A DNA stretch of 64,000 nucleotides from Natrialba hulunbeirensis JCM 10989 (GCF_000337575.1 NZ_AOIM01000041.1:113827-177826), one strand, 5' to 3'. Counted from the first letter of the stretch, positions 44,437 through 54,540 are shown. Numbers and translations are program-made. Notes: generated from the sequence alone by a model not told the origin.

Positions 44437-45208
44437 AGCCACGGCTTGTACCGGTTTGCCTATTGGTGTTGTGTTCTGCTCCGTCGATTCCAGCCCGCTG
44501 TCGGCTCCAGCAGACCGTCGGCACTACGACACTGACGACACCAAGACACTGGCAGGGCAACCACACCGCGAGTTCCAACACCCCACTGGTCCCAGCCTTC
44601 CCGACCGGTGGATCCACACACTCCGCTCATCAATTCTGTCTCAGGAACGGTTTAGTCACGTCATATCGGTGTCCCTGACGCTCAGTTCGGTCAGGTTTAC
44701 TCGAGTACACCACCGTTCAGTAGCACCGCATTTCGAAGCGTTTTATACGGGGGGTGTCGACGGACTGAAGTGTACGACCGACCGCACTGTCCCGCCCTGT
44801 GACGACAGCACGAGACACCCTTCACTGACCGTCCTGCGACCGACCACCCGTGAACGCGCTACAGCCCTCCACCAACCCGCTGACGGATGCCGTTTCCACG
44901 CATAAATCACCAGTACGAATAGCGGATGCTATGCGTTCCCGTCACGCGGTTACCATCACTATAACGATACGTCGACGGATCGAATCGAAACTGAACCCAC
45001 CGCATACGCGATTCCCGTCTCTCCCACCGACCCGTTCCGACCCCTCCCTGAGTATCCAGAATGACGACACCAAGCACGACTGCCGAAGCGAGAACGACAG
45101 CGATGGAACCGATGCGTGGTCTACGCGTGAGCGCCTGCGCGCAGACGACCACAGCCACAACCACAACCACAACCACAACGACAACGGCGACCAATGGGGG
45201 TGCAACGC
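44437..45208. other. gene-free intergenic stretch
   Basis: Open frames here have unlike composition and no family features. A TTTTATACGG box near 44740 and a CATAAATC box near 44900 look like promoter elements for the solute-binding gene or an unseen RNA. A CACAAC/CACAGC hexanucleotide run lies at 45140-45180. I see no tRNA or known RNA. Confidence 0.5.
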
Positions 45209-47146
45209 ATGAGTTTGCCGTCTGACGACGTTGGCGCTGACGCCGACGCCGACGCTAACACCGGATACAGCCGCCGGTCGCTCCTCGCCGCCGGTGCGAC
45301 CGGTCTCTCGGTCGCTGCGAGTGGCTGTATCGACCGCGTCCAGAGCGTCGTCGACTCCGATACCGCCGAACAGGTCTCGCTCTCTATCCTTTCGCTCCCT
45401 GCTGCCGACGGTGACAGAGAAACCGCCGAAATCGCACGCCATCTCGAGTCCAATCTCGATGCGGTCGGCATCGACGCGACGATCAGCACTCGCTCCGAAT
45501 CCGAGTTTCTGGAGACGATCCTGATCGATCACGACTTCGACCTCTACGTCGGTCGCCACCCGGCGGACTTCGACCCAGATTTTCTCTACGAGACGCTGCA
45601 CTCGACGTACGAATACGACCAGGGGTGGCAGAACCCGTTTGGCTTCACTGATACGCTGACGATCGATCGGTTGCTCGAGCGCCAGCGCGAGGAAACCGGT
45701 GCCGACCGCGAACGGACCGTCGCAACACTGCTCGAAGGGATCGCACAGGAAAAGCCGTTCGAGCCGATCTGCGTGGCGAACGAGTACCGAGCCGTTCGAA
45801 CGGACCGGTTCGACGGCTGGGACGAGAACTACCTCACGACCGGCAGCGGCTACCTCGGACTCGAGTCCGACGCTTCGTCCGACACCGAACAGCTTCACGC
45901 ACTCGTCACGGACCAGCGCCTGACCCAGACCTTCAATCCGCTCTCTCCGACGACACACGAGCAGCGCGTTATCGTCGACCTGCTGTACGACTCGCTCGCC
46001 GTTCCAAGGTGGTCCGTTCCCGAGGAGACGGAGGCGACAGACGAGGAGACGCAAGCGGGCGAGGAAGTAATCGACGCGGCAAACGTCTCGATCGAGCCGT
46101 GGCTCGCGACCGACTGGGAGTGGGACGGCGAAAACCGAACCATGACCGTCGACATCCGCGAGGACTGTACGTTCCACGACCACACCGGCGGCGACGACAC
46201 TGACGCAGACGGTAGCGATGACAACGGTAGCGAGAGCGCCATCCCTCTCACCGCCGAGGACGTCGCGTTCACCTACCGCTTCCTCGCGGACACGACGTAC
46301 GGACGCGCCGCGAGCGCCTCGCCTGCACCACGGTATCAGGGCCACGTGAGCGCTGTCGACTCCGTCACCGTCGAGGACGAATACCAACTCACGATCTCGT
46401 TCTCGACGGACCGGGCCGTCGCCGAGCGCGCGCTGACGGTCCCGATCCTTCCATCCGGCTCGGATTCGCCCTGGATCTCCCATCTCGAGAGCAGTGTCGA
46501 GTCCGCAGACGACGACTGGTCGCCGACACAGGGTGACTGGAGCATCGTGACGACCGACCACGCGCCACCGACCGGCAGCGGCCCCTACAAGTACGACTCC
46601 CACGACGCAGGCACCTCCGTCACGCTCACACGCGTTGAAGACCACTTCACGCTCCGGGACGACGATCACGACCTGCCAGCGCCAACCGCCGACGAACTCC
46701 ACTTCGAGGTCGATCCGGGAACGAGTTCGTCCGTCGAACGGGTCGCAAACGGCGATGCCGATATTACGACAACCCGGCTCGATACGTACGCACTCGAGTC
46801 GACGATCGACGACGATGCCGTTTCGTTCGTCGAGTCCCCGTCGTGGTCGTTCTACCATATCGGATTCAACACTCGCAGCATGCCGTGTGGGAACACGCAC
46901 TTCCGTCGTGCGGTCTCACAACTGGTCGACAAGCAGTGGGTCGCCGAGGAGGTGTTCGCCGCCGAGGACAGTGCACGGCCCGTCGCGACGCCGGTCGCCG
47001 AGGAGTGGGTCCCCGACTCGCTCGCCTGGGACGACGGCGAATTGGTGACGACGTTCGAGGGTGAGGACGGCGACCTCAACGTCGACGCTGCGCGAGAGCT
47101 GTTCGCATCGAACTTCGAGTACGACGACGGCGCACTGGTCTGGTAG
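45209..47146 (+). CDS. family-5 extracellular solute-binding lipoprotein, cassette 1
   Basis: A 645-residue SBP_bac_5-type protein. The Tat signal RRSLLAAGATGLSVAASGC ends with a lipobox Cys, so the protein is exported folded and lipid-anchored outside. Family-5 pattern: VSIEPWLATDWEWDGENRTM, DIREDCTFHDH, LTAEDVAFTYRF and GFNTRSMPCGNTHFRRAVSQ. Such proteins usually deliver peptides or nickel to an ABC permease, but none is encoded here. The membrane PAP2-like gene follows by 11 bp. ATG at 45209 has a GGGGTG sequence just upstream; 45194 is also in frame. D/T/S-rich linkers interrupt the domain. Confidence 0.88.
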   Translation: MSLPSDDVGADADADANTGYSRRSLLAAGATGLSVAASGCIDRVQSVVDSDTAEQVSLSILSLPAADGDRETAEIARHLESNLDAVGIDATISTRSESEFLETILIDHDFDLYVGRHPADFDPDFLYETLHSTYEYDQGWQNPFGFTDTLTIDRLLERQREETGADRERTVATLLEGIAQEKPFEPICVANEYRAVRTDRFDGWDENYLTTGSGYLGLESDASSDTEQLHALVTDQRLTQTFNPLSPTTHEQRVIVDLLYDSLAVPRWSVPEETEATDEETQAGEEVIDAANVSIEPWLATDWEWDGENRTMTVDIREDCTFHDHTGGDDTDADGSDDNGSESAIPLTAEDVAFTYRFLADTTYGRAASASPAPRYQGHVSAVDSVTVEDEYQLTISFSTDRAVAERALTVPILPSGSDSPWISHLESSVESADDDWSPTQGDWSIVTTDHAPPTGSGPYKYDSHDAGTSVTLTRVEDHFTLRDDDHDLPAPTADELHFEVDPGTSSSVERVANGDADITTTRLDTYALESTIDDDAVSFVESPSWSFYHIGFNTRSMPCGNTHFRRAVSQLVDKQWVAEEVFAAEDSARPVATPVAEEWVPDSLAWDDGELVTTFEGEDGDLNVDAARELFASNFEYDDGALVW

Positions 47147-47157
47147 CACGACTCCAC

Positions 47158-48039
47158 ATGCTTGCACAAGTGCTCACACGAGTCGCGCTCGTCGTTGCGC
47201 TCGCACTCGCGGTCTCGCTCGTCGTCTTCGTCGGCCGCGAACGACTCGCCTCGCTTCGCACCGAGTGGCAACCACGGCTCCGCCAGAGCGCTCCCGCGTT
47301 CGCTCTCTTGGTCGTGATCCTCGGACTCAATCGGATCATGCGACAGGACGGGTACGACATCTCTCAGGCGTACGGGATACACATGACCGAGGTGTTCTAC
47401 TCGCTCGAGGGCGACTTCGTCCTGCTCTTTCGTTCGATCGCGACACCGGAAGTGACGACGTTCTTCTCGGTTGCGTACGTCTACGTCTACGCGTTCGTGT
47501 TGATCTTTCCGGTCGTCGCCTACGTCGCGCTCTCGAACACCGTCGTGCTCCGCCAGCTGTTGACGGCGTACTCGCTCAACTACGTGATCGGGCTCGTCTT
47601 CTACCTGCTCGTGATCGCCTACGGGCCACGAAACGTCATGATCGAGGGAATGGACGCGACACACCTCTACTACGCGAGCCCGGAGTACATTCACCTCACG
47701 ACGGAGGTCAACCAGAATCGGAACGTCTTCCCGTCGCTGCACACCTCGCTGTCGGCGACCGTCGCCATCTTCGCCTACATGACTCGCGACCAGTATCGGG
47801 CGTGGTTCCCCGTCGCCGTCGGCCTCGCGACGAGCGTCATCATCTCGACGATGTACCTCGGCATCCACTGGGCGATCGACGTTGTCGCCGGCCTCGTCCT
47901 CGCCGTCGTCTGTGTCGTCCTCGCAAAGCGTCTCGTCGGCCGCTGGTCGCTGTCTGCTGTCTTTGAGCGCGTGCGAGCCGGTGACCACACCGAGTCTGTG
48001 TCCGGACCGGACCGCGAACAGGGAGAGGACGGCGTCTGA
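47158..48039 (+). CDS. PAP2/AUR1-like membrane protein, cassette 1
   Basis: A 293-residue protein with about 7 helices. PAP2-superfamily motifs: NVFPSLHTSLSATVAIF (PSLH, 192-195) and STMYLGIHWAIDVVAG (His237, Asp241). The PSLH form and the H-x3-D spacing resemble inositolphosphorylceramide synthase (AUR1) and related phospholipid head-group transferases more than soluble phosphatases. YGPRN (155-159) may replace the first PAP2 motif. It should act on lipid phosphates on the outer face. It pairs with the preceding solute-binding gene. Confidence 0.85.
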   Translation: MLAQVLTRVALVVALALAVSLVVFVGRERLASLRTEWQPRLRQSAPAFALLVVILGLNRIMRQDGYDISQAYGIHMTEVFYSLEGDFVLLFRSIATPEVTTFFSVAYVYVYAFVLIFPVVAYVALSNTVVLRQLLTAYSLNYVIGLVFYLLVIAYGPRNVMIEGMDATHLYYASPEYIHLTTEVNQNRNVFPSLHTSLSATVAIFAYMTRDQYRAWFPVAVGLATSVIISTMYLGIHWAIDVVAGLVLAVVCVVLAKRLVGRWSLSAVFERVRAGDHTESVSGPDREQGEDGV

Positions 48040-48132
48040 GGAGACGCCGACATCGACACCACACATCCCGCGGGGCGACGCTGCAGCGCAATACTGTTAT
48101 ATCGCCACGGGCGAACTGTGGCAACGGACCTA

Positions 48133-50097
48133 ATGAGCGACCCCGCCCCGTCAGCCAGCCCCGAACACCACGCACACGCCAGCGACGACGCCGCTCGCAG
48201 CGGTCTCAGTCGCCGGTCGATGCTCGCCGCGACAGCCGGCCTCACCGTCTCGATGAGCGGCTGTATCCGCGAAGTACGGAGCATCGTCAACCGCGACGAG
48301 GTCGAACAGCTCTCGCTGACCATCTCCACCGTGCCCGCCGACGGCGACCGGGAAAGTATCCAGCTTGCCCGCGCCGTCGGCTCCGCACTCGAGTCCGTCG
48401 GCGTCGACATCGCGATCGATATGCTCTCACACGAGGAGTTTCGGCGCGCGATCCTCGTCAACCACGACTTCGATCTCTACGTCGGTCCCCACCCTGGCGA
48501 CACGACGCCGGATTTCCTTTACGAACTTCTGCACTCACGCTTCGCGGAGGAAGCCGGCTGGCAGAACCCCTTCGGACTGACGAATCTGGCTATCGACGAT
48601 CGACTGGACGCACAGCGAGTCGCCGCGGGCGGGACTGGAAACGGGGGTGGCGAGGAAGACGGGACCGACACTACCAACGAGAACGAGAACGAGAACAACG
48701 ACCGCGAAGACGCGATCACAGCGACACTCGAGTCGGTTGCGCGCGAGCAGCCGTTCATCCCGATCTGTCGACCGACGGAAATCAGACTCGCACGCTCGGA
48801 TCGGTACGAGGGCTGGGGAGACGGACATCCGGCGACGCGATTTGGCTATCTCGGCCTCGAGCCACAGTCCGAGAGCGCGGCGGCGGAACTTCGGACGGTG
48901 AATACGGATGCGCGGCCGTCACAGAACCTGAACCCGCTGTCGGCGGAGTATCGCGAGCGAAATATTGTCGTCGGATTGCTGTACGACTCGCTCGCGGTGG
49001 TACGATGGCGCGGTGACGAAAGCACGGTTGCTGGAGGCGAACAGGCGGATGCCGACACTGACACGGATACCGACTCCGATCTCGACCCTGACTCCGCGAC
49101 GGACATCACGCCCTGGCTCGCCGCCGACTGGGAGTGGACCGACGAGGAGACGCTCCACGTCACCCTCCGGGAAGACTGCGAGTTCCACGACGGAACCTCG
49201 CTTACTGCCGAGGACGTCGCCTTCACCTACGAGTTCCTCGCGGACACGACCCGCGGTAGTCGACGCTTTTCCGCACCGACCCCCCACTACCGCGGTCAGG
49301 TCGCCGCAATCGACGACGTAACCGAGGTAAGCGAGACCGAACTTGAGTTCACCGTCGCGACGAGCCAGCCGGTCGCCGAGCGCGCACTGGCGGTGCCGAT
49401 CCTCCCGAAACACATCTGGGACGAGCGCACGGATCAGGCGAGCCTCCGCGGCGTCACGGTCGCCGAGGGGACGACCGAGGCACTCGTCACCGACAACGTG
49501 CCGGCGATCGGCAGCGGTCCCTACCAGTTCGGGAACCGGACCGACCGCGAACACCTCACGCTTGCACGCTTCGACGAGCACTTCACGCGACGAAGTGGCG
49601 TTGATCTCCCCAAACCGACGAGCGAGCGCCTGCGCATCCAGATCGACCCGCGGAGTACGTCTGCGATCGAACTCGTCGAGAGCGACAGCGCTGACGTGAC
49701 GCTATCGACACTCGAGTCCTACGTCGTCGACGACGTGTTCGAAGACGACGGGGAGGTTCCGGAAACGACGATACTCGAGTCCCCCTCGTGGTCGTTCTAC
49801 CACGTCGGATTCAACGCGCGGAAGGCACCGTTCTCCAATCCGCGATTCCGGCGGGTCGTCGCCCAGTTGCTCGACAAGGAACACCTGGTCGAGGAGGTGT
49901 TTCACGGCTACGCAGAGCCGATCGCGACACCAGTTGTCGAGCAGTGGGTTCCCGACTCGCTCGCCTGGAACGGGAACGATCCCGAGACGCCGTTTCTTGG
50001 AACAGACGGTGACCTCGACGTGGCGGCGGCGCGGGAGGCGTTCGAGGAGGCGGGACTGCGCTACGACGACGACGGGAACCTCCGGGTGAGACACTGA
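48133..50097 (+). CDS. family-5 extracellular solute-binding lipoprotein, cassette 2
   Basis: A 654-residue homolog of the protein at 45209 with the same architecture: Tat signal RRSMLAATAGLTVSMSGC, WEWTDEETLHVTLREDCEFH, LTAEDVAFTYEFLADTTRGS and FYHVGFNARKAPFSNPRFRR. Linkers contain NENENENN and TDTDTDSDLDPDS runs. The ATG at 48133 follows a TGTTATATCG promoter-like box about 35 bases upstream. Its TGA overlaps the ATG of the second PAP2-like gene, so the pair is translationally coupled. The substrate is unknown. Confidence 0.88.
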   Translation: MSDPAPSASPEHHAHASDDAARSGLSRRSMLAATAGLTVSMSGCIREVRSIVNRDEVEQLSLTISTVPADGDRESIQLARAVGSALESVGVDIAIDMLSHEEFRRAILVNHDFDLYVGPHPGDTTPDFLYELLHSRFAEEAGWQNPFGLTNLAIDDRLDAQRVAAGGTGNGGGEEDGTDTTNENENENNDREDAITATLESVAREQPFIPICRPTEIRLARSDRYEGWGDGHPATRFGYLGLEPQSESAAAELRTVNTDARPSQNLNPLSAEYRERNIVVGLLYDSLAVVRWRGDESTVAGGEQADADTDTDTDSDLDPDSATDITPWLAADWEWTDEETLHVTLREDCEFHDGTSLTAEDVAFTYEFLADTTRGSRRFSAPTPHYRGQVAAIDDVTEVSETELEFTVATSQPVAERALAVPILPKHIWDERTDQASLRGVTVAEGTTEALVTDNVPAIGSGPYQFGNRTDREHLTLARFDEHFTRRSGVDLPKPTSERLRIQIDPRSTSAIELVESDSADVTLSTLESYVVDDVFEDDGEVPETTILESPSWSFYHVGFNARKAPFSNPRFRRVVAQLLDKEHLVEEVFHGYAEPIATPVVEQWVPDSLAWNGNDPETPFLGTDGDLDVAAAREAFEEAGLRYDDDGNLRVRH

Positions 50098-51086
50098 TGT
50101 TGACGCAAGTCCTCCTCCAGCTGACCGTCGTGGTCACGCTCATGGTGCTCGTCTCGATTGCCGTCTTCGTTGGTCGCTACCGGCTGCGAGATACGCGACT
50201 CGAGTGGCGCGCTCGCGTCCGGGCAGCAGCGCCGGTGACGGCACTCCTCGCCGCAGTCTTGCTGTTCAACAGCGTCGCGAGACAGTACGGCCCTGACGTC
50301 TCCTGGATGATTCACTGGAATCTCACGTGGCCGATCTACGACGTGGAAGGCGAGTTCATCCTCTGGCTACAGTCGTTCGAAGCGCCGGCGATCACGGCGT
50401 ACTTCTCGTTCATCTACATCTACGGCTACGTCTTCCTGCTGGTCTTTCCCGTGATTGCCTACTTTGCGCTCTCGAATACGCGCCCGCTTCGCGAACTTCT
50501 GACGGCGTACACGCTGAACTACGTGCTCGGACTCGGCATCTACGTCTTCATCGTCGCCTATGGGCCGCGAAATATGATGCCAGAACTGGTCGATGCGTTG
50601 CTGTACGATACGTATCCCCAGTACCAGCACCTCACGCGACAGGTCAACCGGAACACGAACGTCTTCCCGTCGCTGCACACCTCGCTCGCGGCGACCGTGA
50701 CGTTCCTCGCGTTTCGCACCCGTGCGATCTATCCGAAGTGGTTCCTCCTCGCGACCGGCCTCGGCGTCTCGGTTGCGATCTCGACGATGTACCTGGGTAT
50801 CCACTGGGCGATCGACGTAGCCGCAGGGATCGTCCTCGCGTACATTTGTGTCGCGCTCGCTGGGTTCCTCGTCGGCCGCTGGTCGGTTACGGCGTGGGTC
50901 GCGTCGCTTCGGGACTCGAATCCGAGTCCGAGTACGAGTACGGGCACGGACACGAACCCGGATACGGATCCGAATCCGGGCTCGTCCTCCGGTTCCGAAC
51001 CGAAAGCGGACGCTGGAACGCCCGACACAACGCCGTCGGAGTCAGAGCCAGAAACGGGTTCGGATCCCGAACCGGAACGCGCCTAA
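50097..51086 (+). CDS. PAP2/AUR1-like membrane protein, cassette 2
   Basis: A 329-residue homolog of the protein at 47158. It shares NVFPSLHTSLAATVTFLAFR, STMYLGIHWAIDVAAG and the YGPRN segment, and the same helix layout. The extra C-terminal 60 residues are a P/S/T/D/E low-complexity tail (GTDTNPDTDPNPGSSSGSEP). TGATG overlap with the upstream solute-binding gene indicates coupling. The tail ends before a gene-free gap of 116 bp. Confidence 0.85.
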   Translation: MLTQVLLQLTVVVTLMVLVSIAVFVGRYRLRDTRLEWRARVRAAAPVTALLAAVLLFNSVARQYGPDVSWMIHWNLTWPIYDVEGEFILWLQSFEAPAITAYFSFIYIYGYVFLLVFPVIAYFALSNTRPLRELLTAYTLNYVLGLGIYVFIVAYGPRNMMPELVDALLYDTYPQYQHLTRQVNRNTNVFPSLHTSLAATVTFLAFRTRAIYPKWFLLATGLGVSVAISTMYLGIHWAIDVAAGIVLAYICVALAGFLVGRWSVTAWVASLRDSNPSPSTSTGTDTNPDTDPNPGSSSGSEPKADAGTPDTTPSESEPETGSDPEPERA

Positions 51087-51202
51087 CCGCTGGGACAACG
51101 CTGTTGCTCGTGGACGTAACTCGGTATGTCTGGGTGACGGAGTCCGAAAATGGATGGTGAACACTGAGCACCGACGGTGCTCAACGGTTCACCGCTACGA
51201 CG

Positions 51203-51625
51203 TTAGTTGTCTTCGAGTGCGTCAGCGATCCGCTTGAGCGCGCGCGTCTGGTCGCGCATCTCGTCGCGCAGTTGGCGAACTTCGCGGACGAGTTCCTCGT
51301 TGCCGACCTCGTCGCTGCCGCCTGGGCCGCCTGGGCCGCCGCCCATACCGCCCGGACCGCCTGGGCCGCCACCCATCATGCCGCCCATCATCTGTGCGAA
51401 CGGGTTGCCGCCGCCACCCATGCCGCCGGGGCCGCCGCCACCGAACGGACTTTCTGGGGGCTCGCCCTCGCCTTCACCTTCTTCGGCGCGCTTCTCGCGG
51501 ATTTCCTCGACGCGCTCTCGGAAGGACTTCTCTTCGCCCTCGTCGCCGCCGTCGCTACCGTTGTCAGGTTCGGTTTCGTCCGTCATACCCTCGGATTCTT
51601 GACCGCCGCGGAAAAGGATTGCCAT
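51203..51625 (-). CDS. glycine/methionine-rich protein with C-terminal coiled coil
   Basis: A 140-residue protein starting MAILFRGGQESEGMTDETEP. The middle is a GGPGG/MGGG repeat (NPFAQMMGGMMGGGPGGPGG), and the C-terminus is a coiled coil (EELVREVRQLRDEMRDQTRA). The glycine segment resembles self-associating tails. I recall haloarchaeal relatives without function. An alternative start at 51586 (MTDETEP) would remove the first 13 residues. Confidence 0.7.
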   Translation of the reverse strand: MAILFRGGQESEGMTDETEPDNGSDGGDEGEEKSFRERVEEIREKRAEEGEGEGEPPESPFGGGGPGGMGGGGNPFAQMMGGMMGGGPGGPGGMGGGPGGPGGSDEVGNEELVREVRQLRDEMRDQTRALKRIADALEDN

Positions 51626-51782
51626 GTTTTCGGGGTTGCTGACGTATTCTGTTCCGTCTCACACGAGACAGCCGAGACGCAAGACGCCACAGAACAGAGC
51701 CGAACATAGACGGCACGCTCGCACTGCTGAACCGGCACCGTTTTCGCCGCTCGCTCCTGAACCCCGACCAACGGCGACAGGT

Positions 51783-52580
51783 ATGAACGAGCGAGGCAGT
51801 CAATCACTGATGGATCAAGAAACGCTCGACCGGCGCGTCCAGGCCGGTGAAACACCGCAGTGGGTCGCCGACCACTGGGACTCCTTTCAGGAGGGGCTGC
51901 TCGGCGAGCGAAACAACTCGCCGTTCCCCTGCTTCTTCGGCGCGGAATCGGTCGCCGCAGGCGAACCGCTGTATACCGCCGTCCCATCGATGAGCGACGC
52001 CGACGCCCTGTTGACCCTGCGCGACCGGGTACTCGAGTACCTCGACGTCTACCAGGACCACGCGGGACGTGCGTCGCTCGTCACGTTCTTCAAGCCACCT
52101 GCGGAACCGCTCTCGGAGCGCGAGTATCACGACGCACTCTGGCACATCCTCCAGACGCTGCACCTGCACGATCCGGAGCCCTGGCCCGAGGACATTCCGA
52201 CGGATCCCGACGACAAGCACTGGGAGTTCTGTCTGGGCGGCGAGCCGATGTTCCCGACCTGTCGCGCGCCGTTTTACGACACCCGGAAGAGTCGCTACTG
52301 TCCGATCGGCCTCGAGATTACCTTCCAGCCGCGGGCGCTGTTCGAGTCGTTGAACGTCACGGCGGAGTACGAGGCCGGCCAGCGCGCCCGCGACGTGATT
52401 CAGGACCGGCTCGAAGACTATGACGGCGTCTGTCCACATGCTGATCTCGGCGATTGGGGTGTCGACGGCGACCGGGAGTGGCCCCAGTACATGCTCTCTT
52501 CGGACGAGGAACAAGCGCCCGCCGAGTGTCCGATCACCGTCACGCGCGAGCATCCGAAGCCGGCAGCGAGGTTGTCATGA
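51783..52580 (+). CDS. YqcI/YcgG-family protein
   Basis: A 265-residue protein. Recognised from [32 protein letters not shown]-like [40 protein letters not shown] and [20 protein letters not shown]. These match the YqcI/YcgG family. The molecular function is not established. Its stop overlaps the ATG of the following isochorismatase-type gene (ATGA), so the two are coupled. The ATG at 51810 is an alternative. Confidence 0.85.
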   Translation: MNERGSQSLMDQETLDRRVQAGETPQWVADHWDSFQEGLLGERNNSPFPCFFGAESVAAGEPLYTAVPSMSDADALLTLRDRVLEYLDVYQDHAGRASLVTFFKPPAEPLSEREYHDALWHILQTLHLHDPEPWPEDIPTDPDDKHWEFCLGGEPMFPTCRAPFYDTRKSRYCPIGLEITFQPRALFESLNVTAEYEAGQRARDVIQDRLEDYDGVCPHADLGDWGVDGDREWPQYMLSSDEEQAPAECPITVTREHPKPAARLS

Positions 52581-53149
52581 CTGCTCGCGACTCGATCAAC
52601 GACGCTCTGCAGGACGCCGCGCTCGTCCTCGTCGACTTCCAGACCGGCTTCGACGACTCCGCCTGGGGCACGCGAAACAACCCCGACGCGGAGGAACGCG
52701 CCGCCGACCTGCTCACACACTGGCGCGAGACGGAGCGCCCTATCGTCCACGTCCGCCACGCTTCGACGGAGGCGGAGTCACCGCTTCGGCGCGACCAGCC
52801 CGGATTCGCGTTCAAACCCGCTCTCGAACCGCGCGACGACGAGCAGACCTTCGCCAAGTCGGTCAACGGCGCGTTCGTCGACACCGCACTCGAGTCCTGG
52901 CTGCGCGAGCGCGGCATCGAGTCGCTTGTGGTCGCTGGACTGACGACGGACCACTGCGTCTCGACGACGACGCGGATGGCCGAGAACCGCGGCTTCGACG
53001 TCCATCTGGTCGCCGACGCGACCGCGACGTTCGACCGGACGTTCGACGGCGAGGAGTTCGACGCGGAGACGATGCACAAAACGGCGCTGGCGCAGCTAGA
53101 TGGTGAGTTCGCGATGGTCGTACGGACCGCGTCGGTCATCAGCGAGTGA
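52577..53149 (+). CDS. isochorismatase-family cysteine hydrolase
   Basis: A 190-residue hydrolase. The Asp-Lys-Cys triad is visible: [13 protein letters not shown] (Asp19), FAKSVNGAF (Lys about 94) and [15 protein letters not shown] (Cys about 122-125). The cis-peptide-forming VVAG precedes it. The substrate could be nicotinamide, an N-carbamoyl compound or isochorismate; the family does not decide. It is coupled to the YqcI/YcgG gene by a 4-bp overlap, which suggests a joint pathway. Confidence 0.9.
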   Translation: MTARDSINDALQDAALVLVDFQTGFDDSAWGTRNNPDAEERAADLLTHWRETERPIVHVRHASTEAESPLRRDQPGFAFKPALEPRDDEQTFAKSVNGAFVDTALESWLRERGIESLVVAGLTTDHCVSTTTRMAENRGFDVHLVADATATFDRTFDGEEFDAETMHKTALAQLDGEFAMVVRTASVISE

Positions 53150-53259
53150 GAACAGAGTGAGAACAGGTACAGTTCGAGGAATGGACTGTCCGCCGGAATA
53201 CACCTTGCTCACTGTACGCTACCCTCGTGTTTATCGACGCTGCTAGCGAAGTGTGACAT

Positions 53260-53673
53260 ATGGGAACAACAACCATGAGTGTCGTGGATCGGTTTCGGCG
53301 GTCGATGAACGATCACGACCTCGACGCGCTGTTCGACTGCTTTCACGAAGACTATCGGAGCGAGACGCCCGCCCATCCCGAGCGGTCCTTTACCGGACGA
53401 GAACAGGTTCGTGAGAACTGGATCCAGATGTTCGAAACGACGCCCAACATCGCGGTCGAGTTTCCGCGAGTGACTGTCGACGGCGACACGGCCTGGATCG
53501 AACTCCGAATGCACGGAACACAGACCGACGGCGACACGGTGGACGTCCGTGGCGTCGTCATCAAGGGTATCGTCGATGACCGTATCCAGTGGGGACGAAT
53601 CTACCTGGAGCCAGTACAGCAATCGGCAGACGTGACGTGGGAAGAGGTGTACGCTGGCGAGGAACACAAGTGA
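53260..53673 (+). CDS. SnoaL-like (NTF2-fold) protein
   Basis: A 137-residue single NTF2-like domain starting MGTTTMSVVDRFRRSMNDHD. The fold markers are the long first helix, DALFDCFHEDYRSETPAHPE, GREQVRENWIQMFETTPNIA and the C-terminal strands VDVRGVVIKGIVDDRIQWGR. Such domains are small-molecule isomerases or polyketide-cyclase-like. The substrate is unknown. MSVVDRF at 53275 is an alternative start. It stands alone. Confidence 0.85.
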   Translation: MGTTTMSVVDRFRRSMNDHDLDALFDCFHEDYRSETPAHPERSFTGREQVRENWIQMFETTPNIAVEFPRVTVDGDTAWIELRMHGTQTDGDTVDVRGVVIKGIVDDRIQWGRIYLEPVQQSADVTWEEVYAGEEHK

Positions 53674-53739
53674 GCGGCTGGTGTGGCAGTATTCCAGGCG
53701 GGGAGTCGTTCAAACACAGGGCACAGTAGCGACCGTTGC

Positions 53740-54510
53740 TCACCCGAACGAGCCAAGCGACGACTGCAACTCCCGCTCGGTCTCGCCGTCCTCGAGTTCG
53801 TAGCCGACCAGATCACGCATGTCGACCGCGTAGGTCGTTCCTCCCTTCTCTACCACGAGAAGCCGCCCCTTCACACCGCGAACCGTGCCCGACGCGATCG
53901 TCTCGCGAACCGGCCGGGACTCGAGTACAGGTTCGAAATCGTAGTCGAACTCGAAGCGTTCGATGACGTCGAACGCCGCGAGCACGTCCTCCCAGGCGTC
54001 CTCGTCGACGCTGCTCGCGAGGGCGGCGACCTTCGGACCGGTGCGGACGCGGTCGACGAGCCACTCGGCGATTTCGGCCTCGATCTCGCGGGCGATCTTC
54101 CCGTTTGAAACGGTGTGGATGTGTGCCGCCCGGTCGGCTCCCTGCTCGCGGAGGCGCGTTTCGAGCCGCCAGCTTCGGGTGACGCCGACCTTGAACGTGT
54201 CGGGTGCGAAGGCCGCGATATAGACGGCATGTTCTTCGTAGCAGTCCATTTCGTCTTTCAGGCAGGTGCCCGTACAGCGCGCACAGACCCAGGTGCTCGT
54301 GTGGAACTCACAGTACGGTGTCGACGCGCGGTCGCAGGCGATGTGGCCGGCCTCGCCGATGGTGCCGGCGCAGTGGCGCTCGCCCAGCGAGTAGGTAAGT
54401 TCGTCGCCGGACTCGAGTGGCCGGTGCTCCACGTCGTCGCTGTCAGCGTCCCCATTCGCGAGGAGGAGAGCCGAACCGCGGCCGCTCGGCTCGTAGCCGA
54501 CCACTTGCAC
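53740..54510 (-). CDS. DUF2797-family protein
   Basis: A 256-residue protein. It starts VQVVGYEPSGRGSALLLANG, then LTYSLGERHCAGTIGEAGHI (Cys), the treble Cys/His cluster YCEFHTSTWVCARCTGTC and a GIY-YIG-like segment HAVYIAAFAPDTFKVGVTRS. DUF2797 has no assigned activity; the second half looks like a GIY-YIG-type fold without a clear nuclease centre. The GTG at 54510 is favoured by a TATA box about 27 bases upstream, which would make the transcript leaderless. The frame stays open to a GTG at 54588. Confidence 0.82.
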   Translation of the reverse strand: MQVVGYEPSGRGSALLLANGDADSDDVEHRPLESGDELTYSLGERHCAGTIGEAGHIACDRASTPYCEFHTSTWVCARCTGTCLKDEMDCYEEHAVYIAAFAPDTFKVGVTRSWRLETRLREQGADRAAHIHTVSNGKIAREIEAEIAEWLVDRVRTGPKVAALASSVDEDAWEDVLAAFDVIERFEFDYDFEPVLESRPVRETIASGTVRGVKGRLLVVEKGGTTYAVDMRDLVGYELEDGETERELQSSLGSFG

Positions 54511-54530
54511 GCGCGTTCGTTGGGGGTGGG

Positions 54531-54540
54531 GGCAAATATA
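54531..54540 (-). promoter_or_regulatory. TATA box of the DUF2797 gene
   Basis: On the minus strand TATATTTGCC lies in a GC-rich setting with its centre about 27 bases before the GTG at 54510. That is the spacing of an archaeal TATA box for a transcript starting at the start codon, and it decides the start. Confidence 0.6.

Noticed and set aside
44456-45212. Plus-strand frames between rnp4 and the solute-binding gene
   Set aside because: H/P/R/T-rich translations without motifs, partly built from a CACAAC hexanucleotide run; the opposite frame is a poly-Val shadow.
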